From NCBI GenBank assembly GCA_002440905.1, contig DJWA01000023.1, forward strand, positions 1 to 44,353: a DNA stretch of 44,353 bases, read 5' to 3'. The notes beneath the pieces were generated by a model. That model did not search any database, was not told the DNA's origin, and saw nothing but the letters and a program-made list of their open reading frames with translations. This stretch comes from Candidatus Roizmanbacteria bacterium UBA6242 (GTDB lineage Bacteria; Patescibacteriota; Microgenomatia; UBA1406; GWC2-37-13). Numbering within the stretch: the stretch's first letter is position 1; every line of letters starts with the position of its first letter. Below are positions 15,091-24,006 of this stretch, one piece after another. A program made the translations under genes and the position numbers.

Positions 15091-16629
15091 ATGATAGATG
15101 TTTCACCTGCTGAAGTATCTTCACGCGATCGGATCAAACAAATTTCTACTCATATGTATGGCCTCGTCGGATCGATTACCGGCGACAAAGTCCACCGGAG
15201 TTATGCGAGTCTAAAGGCAGACCATATTATTGACCACAAAACAATAACGGATGTTCAAAAAGATAAAATCGATTACATTAAGAGGAATTACACTCCAGAG
15301 GAAGTGGTTGCCAGCGTACTTGAACACCCTCCAACTGTCTTTGTCGATGTCGGAGACGAATCAATGGAAATTGAAGCCATAAGACCTAAGAAACCCGTAA
15401 CAAGAACCCCACCATCGCCATTTGACAAGGAAATCGCCCGCAGAAATATTTTGATTGATAGGGATATATACGGTGAACCAACAACCACCCTTTTAGAAAA
15501 TTACGTCAACGTCTGTAAAAATTATCTGGAACTACCCGTCATAAACGATGACTTTGCGGACCACAACCAAAGACGAGACTGGGAAAGAGGTATTCAGGAA
15601 GTATTTAACGTTATGGGTCGCGAATGGAATGAAGCTTTTTCCAATTTCTGGGATTTCAGCCGATATGCGAAAAATAAACAGACGCCAATAATAAATTACG
15701 CTGAAGTTATCTTGGATATGCCTAATATAAATCTTCCAGAAAGATTACAAGTCAAGTTTCAGGAAATCGCGGCAAAAATGAGAAACGGTCGGGAAATTTT
15801 TTTACAGGGAGACATGCGAGGAATTAATATTATCGCTGGGGAATGCGCTAGAGTTGCGACTCTATTTACACATGAGCAGCTGGAAATGGACAAATTGGTT
15901 TCTGAAATGTTCAATAGTTTAGCTTCCTCCGTTACCTCAAGATACCCTATATCGATTCCGTCAGAGAGCGGTAGAACAATAAAACTTCTTCCAAAAGAAA
16001 TCGAACTAATGAAGTTCATAAGGGAAAACACTAATGCGACTGACCTTTCATATTTTATACTTGAGAACCCTCCTATGGTAACTGCTAAATTGGGTGATCC
16101 TCCGAATATTGAAAAAATCCATACCGAAAGAGTAAGTTCAATCGCGCCTACTTATCAGGAAAAAGAAATTGCAAAGAAGTTCTTTGCCCTGCCTCTGAAC
16201 TCCATTAAAAGCAATGAAAGTTATGTGAGAAAGGTTCTTGATATCGTGAAGAGTTATCTTGTTTTACCAAGAAGAAAAGACAGTTTTACCGATCATAATC
16301 AACGCCAACTATGGCAAAAGGGGGTAGGAGAAATGCTTGGTATGATATCAATGTCCGATCCCCAAAGACAGGATAAAAATGACTGGAATTGGATATTTAA
16401 TGATATCTGGAACAAAAATCGATATACGACCAATGCAAGATCCCGCGTTATAACAGGTGTTCAAGAGCTTATGACAACGGGACTACCACAAAAAGTTAAG
16501 ACTGAGCTTGATAAATCGCTTGTAAGATTGAATGAAGCCCAACAACTTATCGGGGATGACAAACTCGATCTTGCCACCGATACAATAAGCGATGAATGCG
16601 CTAAGGTTGTCTCTATTTTTTCGAATTGA
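15091..16629 (+). CDS. unknown protein with two tandem ~200-residue repeats, 512 aa
   Basis: The function is not recognised. The protein is an internal duplication: residues about 58-260 and about 303-512 align, with shared marks A-D-H-N-Q-R-R-D-W-E-R-G-I-Q-E versus T-D-H-N-Q-R-Q-L-W-Q-K-G-V-G-E, VLEHPPTVFVDVGD versus ILENPPMVTAKLGD, and repeat ends with AGECARVATLF versus SDECAKVVSIF. It is helical, soluble, and has no signal peptide. The two repeats differ enough to suggest an old duplication. Its 3' end overlaps the convergent GGDEF gene by 17 bp. I prefer ATG 15091 because a -10 lies 6 nt before it; 15076 is the alternative. Confidence 0.65.
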   Translation: MIDVSPAEVSSRDRIKQISTHMYGLVGSITGDKVHRSYASLKADHIIDHKTITDVQKDKIDYIKRNYTPEEVVASVLEHPPTVFVDVGDESMEIEAIRPKKPVTRTPPSPFDKEIARRNILIDRDIYGEPTTTLLENYVNVCKNYLELPVINDDFADHNQRRDWERGIQEVFNVMGREWNEAFSNFWDFSRYAKNKQTPIINYAEVILDMPNINLPERLQVKFQEIAAKMRNGREIFLQGDMRGINIIAGECARVATLFTHEQLEMDKLVSEMFNSLASSVTSRYPISIPSESGRTIKLLPKEIELMKFIRENTNATDLSYFILENPPMVTAKLGDPPNIEKIHTERVSSIAPTYQEKEIAKKFFALPLNSIKSNESYVRKVLDIVKSYLVLPRRKDSFTDHNQRQLWQKGVGEMLGMISMSDPQRQDKNDWNWIFNDIWNKNRYTTNARSRVITGVQELMTTGLPQKVKTELDKSLVRLNEAQQLIGDDKLDLATDTISDECAKVVSIFSN

Positions 16630-18292
16630 CAATTCGATCAAGTTGATCAAGTAAGACCATCTGATCTACCGGCTTCCCCGCCCTTTGCGCTCTAAGTGCA
16701 TAAGCATATATCTCATTCATCACCAACCTCAGTTGATTATATTCATGACTACTGAATTCCTGAGATGACCAAAGCAATTTATGCATTTTATTAGTCCTCA
16801 ATAACGACCGCTTTGAAAGGAAGAATTCTTGGATAAGAGAACCCATGTAATTGAGTTCTTCTGGATTTCTATAGTCCCTATGGCTGAAAATGAATTGGAG
16901 GTTTGTCCTCCCGTCCATCCTTGGCTCAACAAGGTAACGAGCAGTTTTTTTCATAAAGTCTTCTTCGGCCAAAACGCTCAAATTATCTAATTGTGACAGA
17001 TCTAAATTCTTTGTACCTTTTTCCCGATTTATCGAGCTTATACCAAGATCAAAATTGATGGGCTTACCCCTCAACTCCATAGGAAGTGAAGATACCCTCT
17101 CTAAAGCTGATTTTATTCTTCTACTGTACCCTAAGAAGCTTGAGACTCCCTTTTTGACCCCAATATAGAAAGTCCCACCCCTCCTACCTATATCGACTTT
17201 ATTCATCAAATCATCACCAAGACTACTTTTTATAAGATTGTATAGATTGATTATCGCCATATCGGATTCCGGATAACTGGCAATTTCATTCATTTCCCGT
17301 ACTAATTTGAGATCAAAACAATAAAGGTCACGATAATTGGGTAGTCTGTGGGCAAATTCTGGAGAGGTATAAACGATGCTTCCGAACAGCTTGTCGAAAA
17401 CCCTATCCTCTAAGTATTTCAGAACCTCCTGCCTTTGATTGTCGTTAAGATGACTACCTCCCAGAGCTTCTATATCGGCTTTAAGGTTGGGGAATCTGTT
17501 GGCGATGTGGTTGAGTTTTGACTTAACGGTGATTACGTCTTTAGGATATGATAAGGGGACTTCCTGACTGATGAAGTCTCTCAACTGAGGTAATTTTTCC
17601 GTCATCTTCACCTGCGAATCCGAAAGAATTTGACCGCGTATCATAAATTGGTCAAATATTACCCTCTCTTCGGGAGAATCAGGTCGCTTGAGGACGTCGA
17701 CAACCTCTCCGTTCTCTCTTTCTTTTAGTCTTATCGGCCGTTCTTCAACCGGATCGTCTGGGGAAAGTCCCTTTTTAAAATATCCCTTCAAGTCGTCTTT
17801 CTTATATCTCCCAGCTATTACGGTCTTCAAATCATCAATAACCCGCTCATCATATTGACCCGTAATTGAAACACAAAACTCGTCTCCACCATATCGACAA
17901 AGGTTGACGTCAGCTCTTGAAAGCACCTGGTTTTTCTCCAATTTGAATTTAATCAACTCTTCAAGTAGTGCTCTTGAAAACTTGTTTAATACAAAGTCCC
18001 CGGCTCCCGCCTTATCGGCAAAGTGCATGTCCGACAAATCCAACATGAGAAAAGCGGCTTTGGAATCAGGGTCTAAAGCAAGTTTGTCCAACGTATCGGC
18101 AATCAAAGCTGACCGATTGAGGGCTATAGCAGGACTTTCCCTAAGAGTGTGCTTTGAGCCCGGAGGTCTATAATAAACTTCCCTATTCAATCCGTGGTCA
18201 TAACTGACTAAATCTTTAAGATTATTCTTTATATGAGGAAAGTTATTACCTTCGAATGTTATGCTTACGGGTTCAGATAGTGCATTTACCAT
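16613..18292 (-). CDS. tandem GGDEF-domain protein, second copy degenerate, 559 aa
   Basis: Residues about 55-170 are a GGDEF domain: AFLMLDLSDMHFADKAGAGDFVLNKFSRAL matches the DxDxFKxxND-type first block and RYGGDEFCVSITG (GGDEF at 135-139) is the signature active site, so diguanylate cyclase activity is possible. A linker of about 130 residues follows. Then a second region carries GRRGGTFYIGVKKG, in which the acidic active-site residues are lost, and ends with INFDLGISSINRE, which looks like the SIGIA strand of GGDEF domains. No sensor domain or membrane helix is seen. The start is supported by TAAAAT 6 nt upstream. It is divergent from tkt with 35 bp between starts. Confidence 0.75.
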   Translation of the reverse strand: MVNALSEPVSITFEGNNFPHIKNNLKDLVSYDHGLNREVYYRPPGSKHTLRESPAIALNRSALIADTLDKLALDPDSKAAFLMLDLSDMHFADKAGAGDFVLNKFSRALLEELIKFKLEKNQVLSRADVNLCRYGGDEFCVSITGQYDERVIDDLKTVIAGRYKKDDLKGYFKKGLSPDDPVEERPIRLKERENGEVVDVLKRPDSPEERVIFDQFMIRGQILSDSQVKMTEKLPQLRDFISQEVPLSYPKDVITVKSKLNHIANRFPNLKADIEALGGSHLNDNQRQEVLKYLEDRVFDKLFGSIVYTSPEFAHRLPNYRDLYCFDLKLVREMNEIASYPESDMAIINLYNLIKSSLGDDLMNKVDIGRRGGTFYIGVKKGVSSFLGYSRRIKSALERVSSLPMELRGKPINFDLGISSINREKGTKNLDLSQLDNLSVLAEEDFMKKTARYLVEPRMDGRTNLQFIFSHRDYRNPEELNYMGSLIQEFFLSKRSLLRTNKMHKLLWSSQEFSSHEYNQLRLVMNEIYAYALRAQRAGKPVDQMVLLDQLDRIVNSKK

Positions 18293-18298
18293 AAACTT

Positions 18299-18304
18299 AT
18301 TTTA
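18299..18304 (-). promoter_or_regulatory. -10 element of GGDEF gene, 6 nt before ATG
   Basis: Minus-strand TAAAAT, then AAGTTT and the ATG at 18292. No clear -35. Confidence 0.45.
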
Positions 18305-18315
18305 TGCTTTTTTGT

Positions 18316-18321
18316 TAATCT
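18316..18321 (+). promoter_or_regulatory. -10 element of tkt, 6 nt before ATG
   Basis: TAATCT, then TTAATT and the ATG at 18328. The -35 is weak. Only 35 bp separate the two divergent start codons. Confidence 0.4.
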
Positions 18322-18327
18322 TTAATT

Positions 18328-20220
18328 ATGGACGAAAAAAAACTACAAAAACTCTGCCGCCTCATACGCCACGATATTCTGACCTCAACTACGATAGCCG
18401 GATCGGGTCATCCTACCTCGAGCCTATCAGCTGTTGAGTTAATGGCCGTCTTGTTTTTCGGCGGATTCTATCATTATGATTTTAAAAAACCTGACTCATT
18501 AGCAAACGACAGGTTTATTCTTTCCAAGGGTCACGCATCACCGCTTCTTTACTCATTGTATCATGCGGCAGGCATAATCGACCACGGCAAGCTCATGACT
18601 TTGAGAAAATTCAAAAGCGTACTTGAGGGCCACCCCAATCCTCGCTTTCCCCATGTGGATGTTGCTACCGGAAGCCTGGGACAGGGGCTTTCAAATGGAC
18701 TCGGGATGGCAATGGGGATCTCCCTGAGAATTACCCGAAAAGAAATAATAATCGAGAGAACGCCTAAGGTATGGGTGTTGTTGGGTGATTCAGAAATGGC
18801 CGAAGGGCAGGTCTGGGAAGCGATCGAGATCGCTTCTTATTACAAAGTCAGCAACCTCGTCGGCATAATCGACGTTAACAGGCTAGGCCAAAATAGCAAA
18901 ACTAAGTCCGGTTGGGATATTTATGACTACAAAAAAAAACTTGATGCTTTCGGGTGGAAGACGCTGACTGTTAATAACGCTCACAATCTTAAAGAGGTAT
19001 ATGATAGTTTCACTGAAGCAGAAAACAAACGGACGGTAAATGATCAGCGACCAACTATGATTATCGCCCGTTCGATAAAAGGTAAAGGAGTCGAGTTTCT
19101 CGAAAATAAGGAGAACTGGCACGGAAAACCCCTCGGCGAAGTCCAGCTAAAAAAAGCGCTTCATGAACTTGGGAAGGTTGACTTAAGTGTAAAAGGAAAG
19201 GTAGCTACCCCTCGACTTCAACCTGTTAAAAAGGAAAAAATACCAAAGAAAAGTTATGACGAATTAATGTCCAGACTCATAATCTATTCCCTTTCCCACG
19301 ATACCTTAACCGAGATCTCGACGCGTGAGGCATACGGCAATGCGCTGGTTGAACTGGGACGCAAAAACCCAAATATTATTGCCCTTGACGCCGAAGTTGC
19401 CAATTCGACATACCAAGATAAATTTCAAAAACAGTTTTCGGAGCGATTTTTCGAAATGTTCATCGCTGAGGAAAATATGATGGGGGTTGCCGTCGGTTTT
19501 TCCAAGTTGGGTTTTGTACCATTCGTATCTACATTCGCCGCCTTTCTGACTCAAACTTTCGACCAAATACGAATGGCCCAGTATTCACGAGCCAACCTCA
19601 AAATCGTTGGTTCACACGCCGGTGTGTCGATAGGCGAAGACGGACCTTCTCAGATGGGTCTTGAAGACATCTCAATGATGAGAAGTATTCTCAAAAGCAC
19701 GGTACTCTACCCATCGGATGCGGTGTCGACTAAAAAGCTGACAAAATTAATGAGCGAAAATGAAGGTATTTTCTATTTGAGAACGACAAGAGGCAAGACT
19801 CCTGTCATTTATGATGAAGAGGAAGAATTCCCTATCGGAGGATTCAAAATCCATGAATCAAAAAAAATCACTGGAAAATCCAAAGCGTTAATTATTTCTG
19901 CAGGAATCACCCTACATGAAGCGCTAAAAGCCCAAACTATGCTTGAAAAAAATAATATAAAAGCTACGGTTGTCGACCTATACTCCATAAAACCTTTTGA
20001 CGAGGATAGCCTAATGAGGCTTGTAAAAAAATCCGGCAAAGTAATCGTTGTTGAAGACCATTATCCCGCAGGCGGAATCGGCGAAGCCATCGCTATGACG
20101 GGCATCAAATTTACCCACCTTTCTGTCCGTAAAACCCCCATGTCTGGGAAATCCGAGGAACTCCTACGCTTTGAAGAAATAGACGCGGCCGCCATCTTTA
20201 ATGCCGTCAGGGAAGGTTAA
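18328..20220 (+). CDS. tkt: transketolase, 630 aa
   Basis: Thiamine-diphosphate enzyme that transfers two-carbon units in the non-oxidative pentose phosphate pathway. N-terminal domain: GSGHPTSSLSAVELMAVLFF and SKGHASPLLYSLYHAAG, then the ThDP/metal motif GDSEMAEGQVWEAIE..NLVGIIDVN. Pyrimidine domain: LDAEVANSTYQDKF, the catalytic Glu region FIAEENMMGVAVGFS, then GEDGPSQMGLEDI and YPSDA. C-terminal domain: KALIISAGITLHEAL and VVEDHYPAGGIGEA. It is full length and unsplit, though shorter than E. coli TktA. Its end is 9 bp from the convergent P-ATPase gene with no terminator seen. Confidence 0.95.
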   Translation: MDEKKLQKLCRLIRHDILTSTTIAGSGHPTSSLSAVELMAVLFFGGFYHYDFKKPDSLANDRFILSKGHASPLLYSLYHAAGIIDHGKLMTLRKFKSVLEGHPNPRFPHVDVATGSLGQGLSNGLGMAMGISLRITRKEIIIERTPKVWVLLGDSEMAEGQVWEAIEIASYYKVSNLVGIIDVNRLGQNSKTKSGWDIYDYKKKLDAFGWKTLTVNNAHNLKEVYDSFTEAENKRTVNDQRPTMIIARSIKGKGVEFLENKENWHGKPLGEVQLKKALHELGKVDLSVKGKVATPRLQPVKKEKIPKKSYDELMSRLIIYSLSHDTLTEISTREAYGNALVELGRKNPNIIALDAEVANSTYQDKFQKQFSERFFEMFIAEENMMGVAVGFSKLGFVPFVSTFAAFLTQTFDQIRMAQYSRANLKIVGSHAGVSIGEDGPSQMGLEDISMMRSILKSTVLYPSDAVSTKKLTKLMSENEGIFYLRTTRGKTPVIYDEEEEFPIGGFKIHESKKITGKSKALIISAGITLHEALKAQTMLEKNNIKATVVDLYSIKPFDEDSLMRLVKKSGKVIVVEDHYPAGGIGEAIAMTGIKFTHLSVRKTPMSGKSEELLRFEEIDAAAIFNAVREG

Positions 20221-20229
20221 TATAAGTAG

Positions 20230-22725
20230 TTATATTCTCACCATCTTCTTAACCAACCTCACACCCAACAGGACCAAGAACGAAATCAAAAGAAACTGCA
20301 TAAAGATTGTCGGGGATATTGCCTTGACTTTAAAAAGCGCCGCCGAAACAGGATGACTCAATAGAACGAATTGCAGCACCAACGGCACAATAAATGCAAT
20401 CATGAAGACCGGTTTGAATAGGTGACTCAAGTTCTGGTTGATATGTCTATGACTCAACCACAGATCGATGAAAACAAACGACTGGATCATGGTTAATACC
20501 GAAAATACGGCCGTCTTACCCAGATCCTGCCTTAGCCAGACCGAATACAGGAAGTACGAGAAGATAACCAAAGTCGCTCCGACCATTCCTACCCAAAAAA
20601 TATAGAGTTGGTCTTTCTTTTTTAATAAGACCATTTCTTTTTCTGGGGTAATAGACATGAGGTTGGGATCACGGGGTGAAAAAGACAACATGAGAGCCGG
20701 TAAGCCGTCGGTTACGAGGTTTATATACAAAAGCTGGATCGGGTAAAATAGAGTTGGTAATCCCATGATTAAACCAATAATCAGGGCAATTGCCTCGGAG
20801 ACGTTAGTAGACAGGAGATATTTTATGGCATTTTTGATGTTATTTATTATCCCTCTCCCCTCTTCAATTGCGATGACAATTGTTGCGAAATTATCGTCGG
20901 TTATAACCATGTCGGCCGTCTCCCGGGCAACATCGGTTCCAACCAGACCCATGGCGACACCGACATCGGCTTGTTTTAAGGCTATGGCGTCATTGACCCC
21001 GTCACCCGTTACTCCAACAACCTCTCCCAACGATTGATATAACTTGACGATCCTGTGCTTTTGGAAAGGATTAGTTCGAGCAAAAATCTTGACTTTGGGG
21101 AGAATTTTCAATAGCTCTTCATCGCTATATTCCTCAACCTGGGTACCCGTCAGGATCTCGTCTCCCTCAGCAATCAAGCCCGTAGTAACACCTATAGCTT
21201 CGGCGGTTTTCTCACTGTCCCCCGTCACCATAATTATTTTTATTCCGGCTTTTTTTGCTTTGGCAATGGCTTCTTTAACTTCAGGGCGAGGTGCGTCGTG
21301 TATCGCGACCATACCAAGAAATACCCCATTGTTATACGAAAACGCCAGAACCCGCAAACCTTGACCTGCCCATTTGGCAATTACTGATTCAAGCTTTTTC
21401 CTCTCGTTTGGAGTTAGTGGTTTTTCTTTGTTACCGATAAGAATTTTTTTGGAGCGGGACAGAATAGATTCCGGAGCGCCCTTTGAGAATGAGTACTCTC
21501 CCCCCGTTTTACCGGGCTTTTTTACCTTAACGGTCATCATCTTGGTAATGCTGTCAAAAGGCACTTCATCAAGCAACTTCCACTCTTTTCTGACTTTTTC
21601 CAACTCGAGTCCTTTTTTTTGCGCAAGATAAAGGAGGGCTCCTTCGGTCGGATCTCCCAACACATCCCAACTTCCGTGATCATGAACATACACCAAAGAA
21701 GCGGTAGAACAGAGTACGCTATTTAAAACCATTAGATTGAATGGGTGATTGCTGGATTCGGGCAGTTCGCTGTCGTTGTATTTATTTTCGTCCACATATA
21801 TTTCTTTGACCTGCATTTTGTTGGTGGTCAAGGTTCCTGTTTTATCGGTTGCGATCAAAGTGATACTTCCCAAGGCTTCAATTGCTGACAGTTTTCTCAA
21901 GATGGCCTTTTTTCCGGCCATCCGTTTCATACCAATAGCTAAAGTAATTGTCATGACAGCCGGTAACCCCTCAGGAACAATTGCCACAGCTAAGGAAATC
22001 GCCAAAAGGAAGGCCGGGAAATAACCAGTTCCTTCAATCATCGAAATCACAAAAACAAGAATAGATAAAGCTATTCCTCCTATTCCGATCATTCTCGTCA
22101 GGTCGGAAAGCTTCTTCTGTAAAGGTGTCTGGCCTTCAACGATTGTTGAAAGATTTTTGGCGATCATACCGAACTTGGTGTTATCCCCGGTATGGATGAC
22201 CTTAAGCATTCCACGACCTTTGGAAACAATCGTTCCCGAAAACACTTCGTCATTCTCTTTCTTGCTTATAGCCAATGATTCCCCGGTTAAGGCTGATTCG
22301 TTGACTTCAAGATTGACAGACTCAACTACCTGTCCGTCGGCCGGTAATTTAACGCCTTCCTCTATATATACAATATCCCCAGGTACTAGGAACTTGCTAT
22401 CAACTTCTATTTGCTGTCCGTCCCTTATGACCCTTACCTTTGTGACGGTCATTTCTTTCAATGCTTTCAAAGACTCCTCGGCTTTTGCCTCCTGATAAAG
22501 ACCGAAAAAAGCATTTAAAATGATGATGGCGATGATGAGCGCGCCGTCAACCCCTTCACCCAAAAAAAACGAAAAGACCGAAGCTCCCAAAAGCAACATC
22601 GTCAAGAAGTTATTAAACTGTTCAAAAAATTTAACAAGAAAGCTCTTCTTGGAATGCTCCGAAATCATATTATATCCGTATTGCTTTAGAAATCCTTCTG
22701 CTTGTTGACTCGTTAGTCCTTTCAT
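20230..22725 (-). CDS. P-type Ca2+ ATPase (SERCA-like P2A), 831 aa
   Basis: ATP-driven cation pump in the membrane. TGES is at 147-150 (actuator), PEGLP at 251-255 in M4, the phosphorylation motif DKTGT at 294-298 and the hinge TGDGVND at 573-579. Calcium ligands of the P2A type are conserved: Glu in VAIVPEGLP, Asn641 and Glu644 in M5 (STNVSEA), and Asn669, Thr672, Asp673 in M6 (YINLVTDGLP). An N-terminal cation-ATPase domain and a C-terminal helical bundle are present, and length is typical for bacterial Ca2+ pumps. The ATG overlaps the HEPN-like gene's stop (ATGA), so it is translated behind that gene. Confidence 0.92.
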   Translation of the reverse strand: MKGLTSQQAEGFLKQYGYNMISEHSKKSFLVKFFEQFNNFLTMLLLGASVFSFFLGEGVDGALIIAIIILNAFFGLYQEAKAEESLKALKEMTVTKVRVIRDGQQIEVDSKFLVPGDIVYIEEGVKLPADGQVVESVNLEVNESALTGESLAISKKENDEVFSGTIVSKGRGMLKVIHTGDNTKFGMIAKNLSTIVEGQTPLQKKLSDLTRMIGIGGIALSILVFVISMIEGTGYFPAFLLAISLAVAIVPEGLPAVMTITLAIGMKRMAGKKAILRKLSAIEALGSITLIATDKTGTLTTNKMQVKEIYVDENKYNDSELPESSNHPFNLMVLNSVLCSTASLVYVHDHGSWDVLGDPTEGALLYLAQKKGLELEKVRKEWKLLDEVPFDSITKMMTVKVKKPGKTGGEYSFSKGAPESILSRSKKILIGNKEKPLTPNERKKLESVIAKWAGQGLRVLAFSYNNGVFLGMVAIHDAPRPEVKEAIAKAKKAGIKIIMVTGDSEKTAEAIGVTTGLIAEGDEILTGTQVEEYSDEELLKILPKVKIFARTNPFQKHRIVKLYQSLGEVVGVTGDGVNDAIALKQADVGVAMGLVGTDVARETADMVITDDNFATIVIAIEEGRGIINNIKNAIKYLLSTNVSEAIALIIGLIMGLPTLFYPIQLLYINLVTDGLPALMLSFSPRDPNLMSITPEKEMVLLKKKDQLYIFWVGMVGATLVIFSYFLYSVWLRQDLGKTAVFSVLTMIQSFVFIDLWLSHRHINQNLSHLFKPVFMIAFIVPLVLQFVLLSHPVSAALFKVKAISPTIFMQFLLISFLVLLGVRLVKKMVRI

Positions 22726-23225
22726 GTTTTTTTTGGTTTTAATTTATCATAAGTCTCTTCCATCGTCTTTATTATTTCGTCAATTATTACAGTTGCTTCG
22801 TCAAAAGTTATCGCTTTCAAGTTATGAGGAAAATAGTGGAATATTTGATTGCGTCCCCGCTTCCACACATTCCAAACTTTTTCCGCTAACTCATTTCCAG
22901 CCTTATTCTCTATTTTATAATACAGAGACCTGTCGCCTAACTTACCTATTAAGTTCGGGGACATTAATTTTCCCAGCCTAAGATGATCCGATATATAATC
23001 CAGGTGGGATATGAATTTAACATCCTTAAAAAGCTGTTTCAAAAATCCTTCATAGGCCTTAGCAAATGGAAACACCAGAAAAGAATAGTCCTTAAACTGA
23101 TAGGCGTTGTCCTTGACTATGTCTTCCATAAGGTATTGGCCTTCACGGATCAGGTCTTTTTGGTTTTGGGAAAGATACTGCCAGAATTCGCTTGTTCTTA
23201 GAACCAATTTACCCATTTTATCCAT
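22722..23225 (-). CDS. HEPN-like protein, possible RNase, 167 aa
   Basis: All-helical small protein with an R-N-Q-I-F-H motif at 125-130, which fits the RxxxxH signature of HEPN RNases; preceding residues FAKAYEGFLKQLF (54-66) look like the conserved acidic helix of HEPN domains. Some HEPN proteins are toxins, others are regulators, so the role is open. No antitoxin-like gene lies next to it; instead the Ca2+ ATPase follows with a 4-bp overlap, which is an odd partner. A TATTAT hexamer lies 6 nt before the ATG. The family call rests on motif and helix pattern only. Confidence 0.55.
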   Translation of the reverse strand: MDKMGKLVLRTSEFWQYLSQNQKDLIREGQYLMEDIVKDNAYQFKDYSFLVFPFAKAYEGFLKQLFKDVKFISHLDYISDHLRLGKLMSPNLIGKLGDRSLYYKIENKAGNELAEKVWNVWKRGRNQIFHYFPHNLKAITFDEATVIIDEIIKTMEETYDKLKPKKT

Positions 23226-23231
23226 TATTTA

Positions 23232-23237
23232 ATAATA
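23232..23237 (-). promoter_or_regulatory. -10 element of HEPN-like gene, 6 nt before ATG
   Basis: Minus-strand TATTAT, then TAAATA and the ATG at 23225. Confidence 0.4.
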
Positions 23238-23322
23238 GCAAAGATGCGCCGCTATAGGGAAGATAAAACAATCAACGCGACGCTCTTTAACATTTCAGCG
23301 TGCATAATCTGCCAGAATATCT

Positions 23323-23328
23323 TATAAT
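23323..23328 (+). promoter_or_regulatory. -10 element of cytidylate-kinase-like gene, 6 nt before ATG
   Basis: Perfect TATAAT, then TTAATC and the ATG at 23335. The -35 is weak. Confidence 0.5.
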
Positions 23329-23334
23329 TTAATC

Positions 23335-24006
23335 ATGAAGAAGTTGTATCAGATGATACAAGATAATGTTCTTCCGTCGATCTTCCGCGAAAAGGAACCT
23401 CTATTGAGAGGTCCGCTTCCTGTAATCACTATATCCCGGGAAATGGGGTCGGGTGGAAAAGCTATCGCCAACCTTGTTGCTAAACGACTCGGCAAAGACT
23501 GGAAAGTCTATGACCAGGAAATCATCTCGGAGATTGCCAAGGAGGCCCATCTTGAGAGAAAACTCGTCAAGTCCATAGACGAAAAAAGATTACCCCTCGC
23601 AGATGAACTCATCAGTGAGATCTTCGGAAGGCGGTTTATGAATATGTCGGGATATTACAAACATCTCGTTAAGGTGTTGTCTCTTATCGGTCAACGAGGT
23701 CACGCGATCGTCCTTGGGCGCGGTGCTAATTTCATATTCCCTCAGGCTCTAAAAATAAGGGTTATTTGCGAAATGTCGCAACGAGTGACTTGGGAGATGA
23801 CTTATGAAGACATATCGCGAGCTGAGGCTGTTAGACGAATTAAAGACTCGGATGAAGAGAGGAAGGATTTTGTACAAACCCTCTTCAACCACGATCAACG
23901 GAAAGCCCACCACTACGACATGGTTATAAGAACGGGACCGAATCTGATGATAGAAGACGCCACCGACCTTATTGTCGAACTTACCAAAAGAAGGTTTAGA
24001 ATTTAA
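23335..24006 (+). CDS. cytidylate-kinase-like family protein, 223 aa
   Basis: P-loop kinase of the cytidylate_kin2 type. The Walker A equivalent is ISREMGSGGKAIANLVAKRLG (residues about 32-52), where the family has SREyGSGG. GHAIVLGRGANFIF (about 122-135) is a second hallmark, and the C-terminal part carries a lid-like region (RIKDSDEERKDFVQTLFNHD) and HHYDMVIRTG. True Cmk enzymes begin differently, so the nucleotide substrate is not certain. The stop is directly adjacent to the rplA stop on the other strand with no terminator between them. Confidence 0.85.
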   Translation: MKKLYQMIQDNVLPSIFREKEPLLRGPLPVITISREMGSGGKAIANLVAKRLGKDWKVYDQEIISEIAKEAHLERKLVKSIDEKRLPLADELISEIFGRRFMNMSGYYKHLVKVLSLIGQRGHAIVLGRGANFIFPQALKIRVICEMSQRVTWEMTYEDISRAEAVRRIKDSDEERKDFVQTLFNHDQRKAHHYDMVIRTGPNLMIEDATDLIVELTKRRFRI

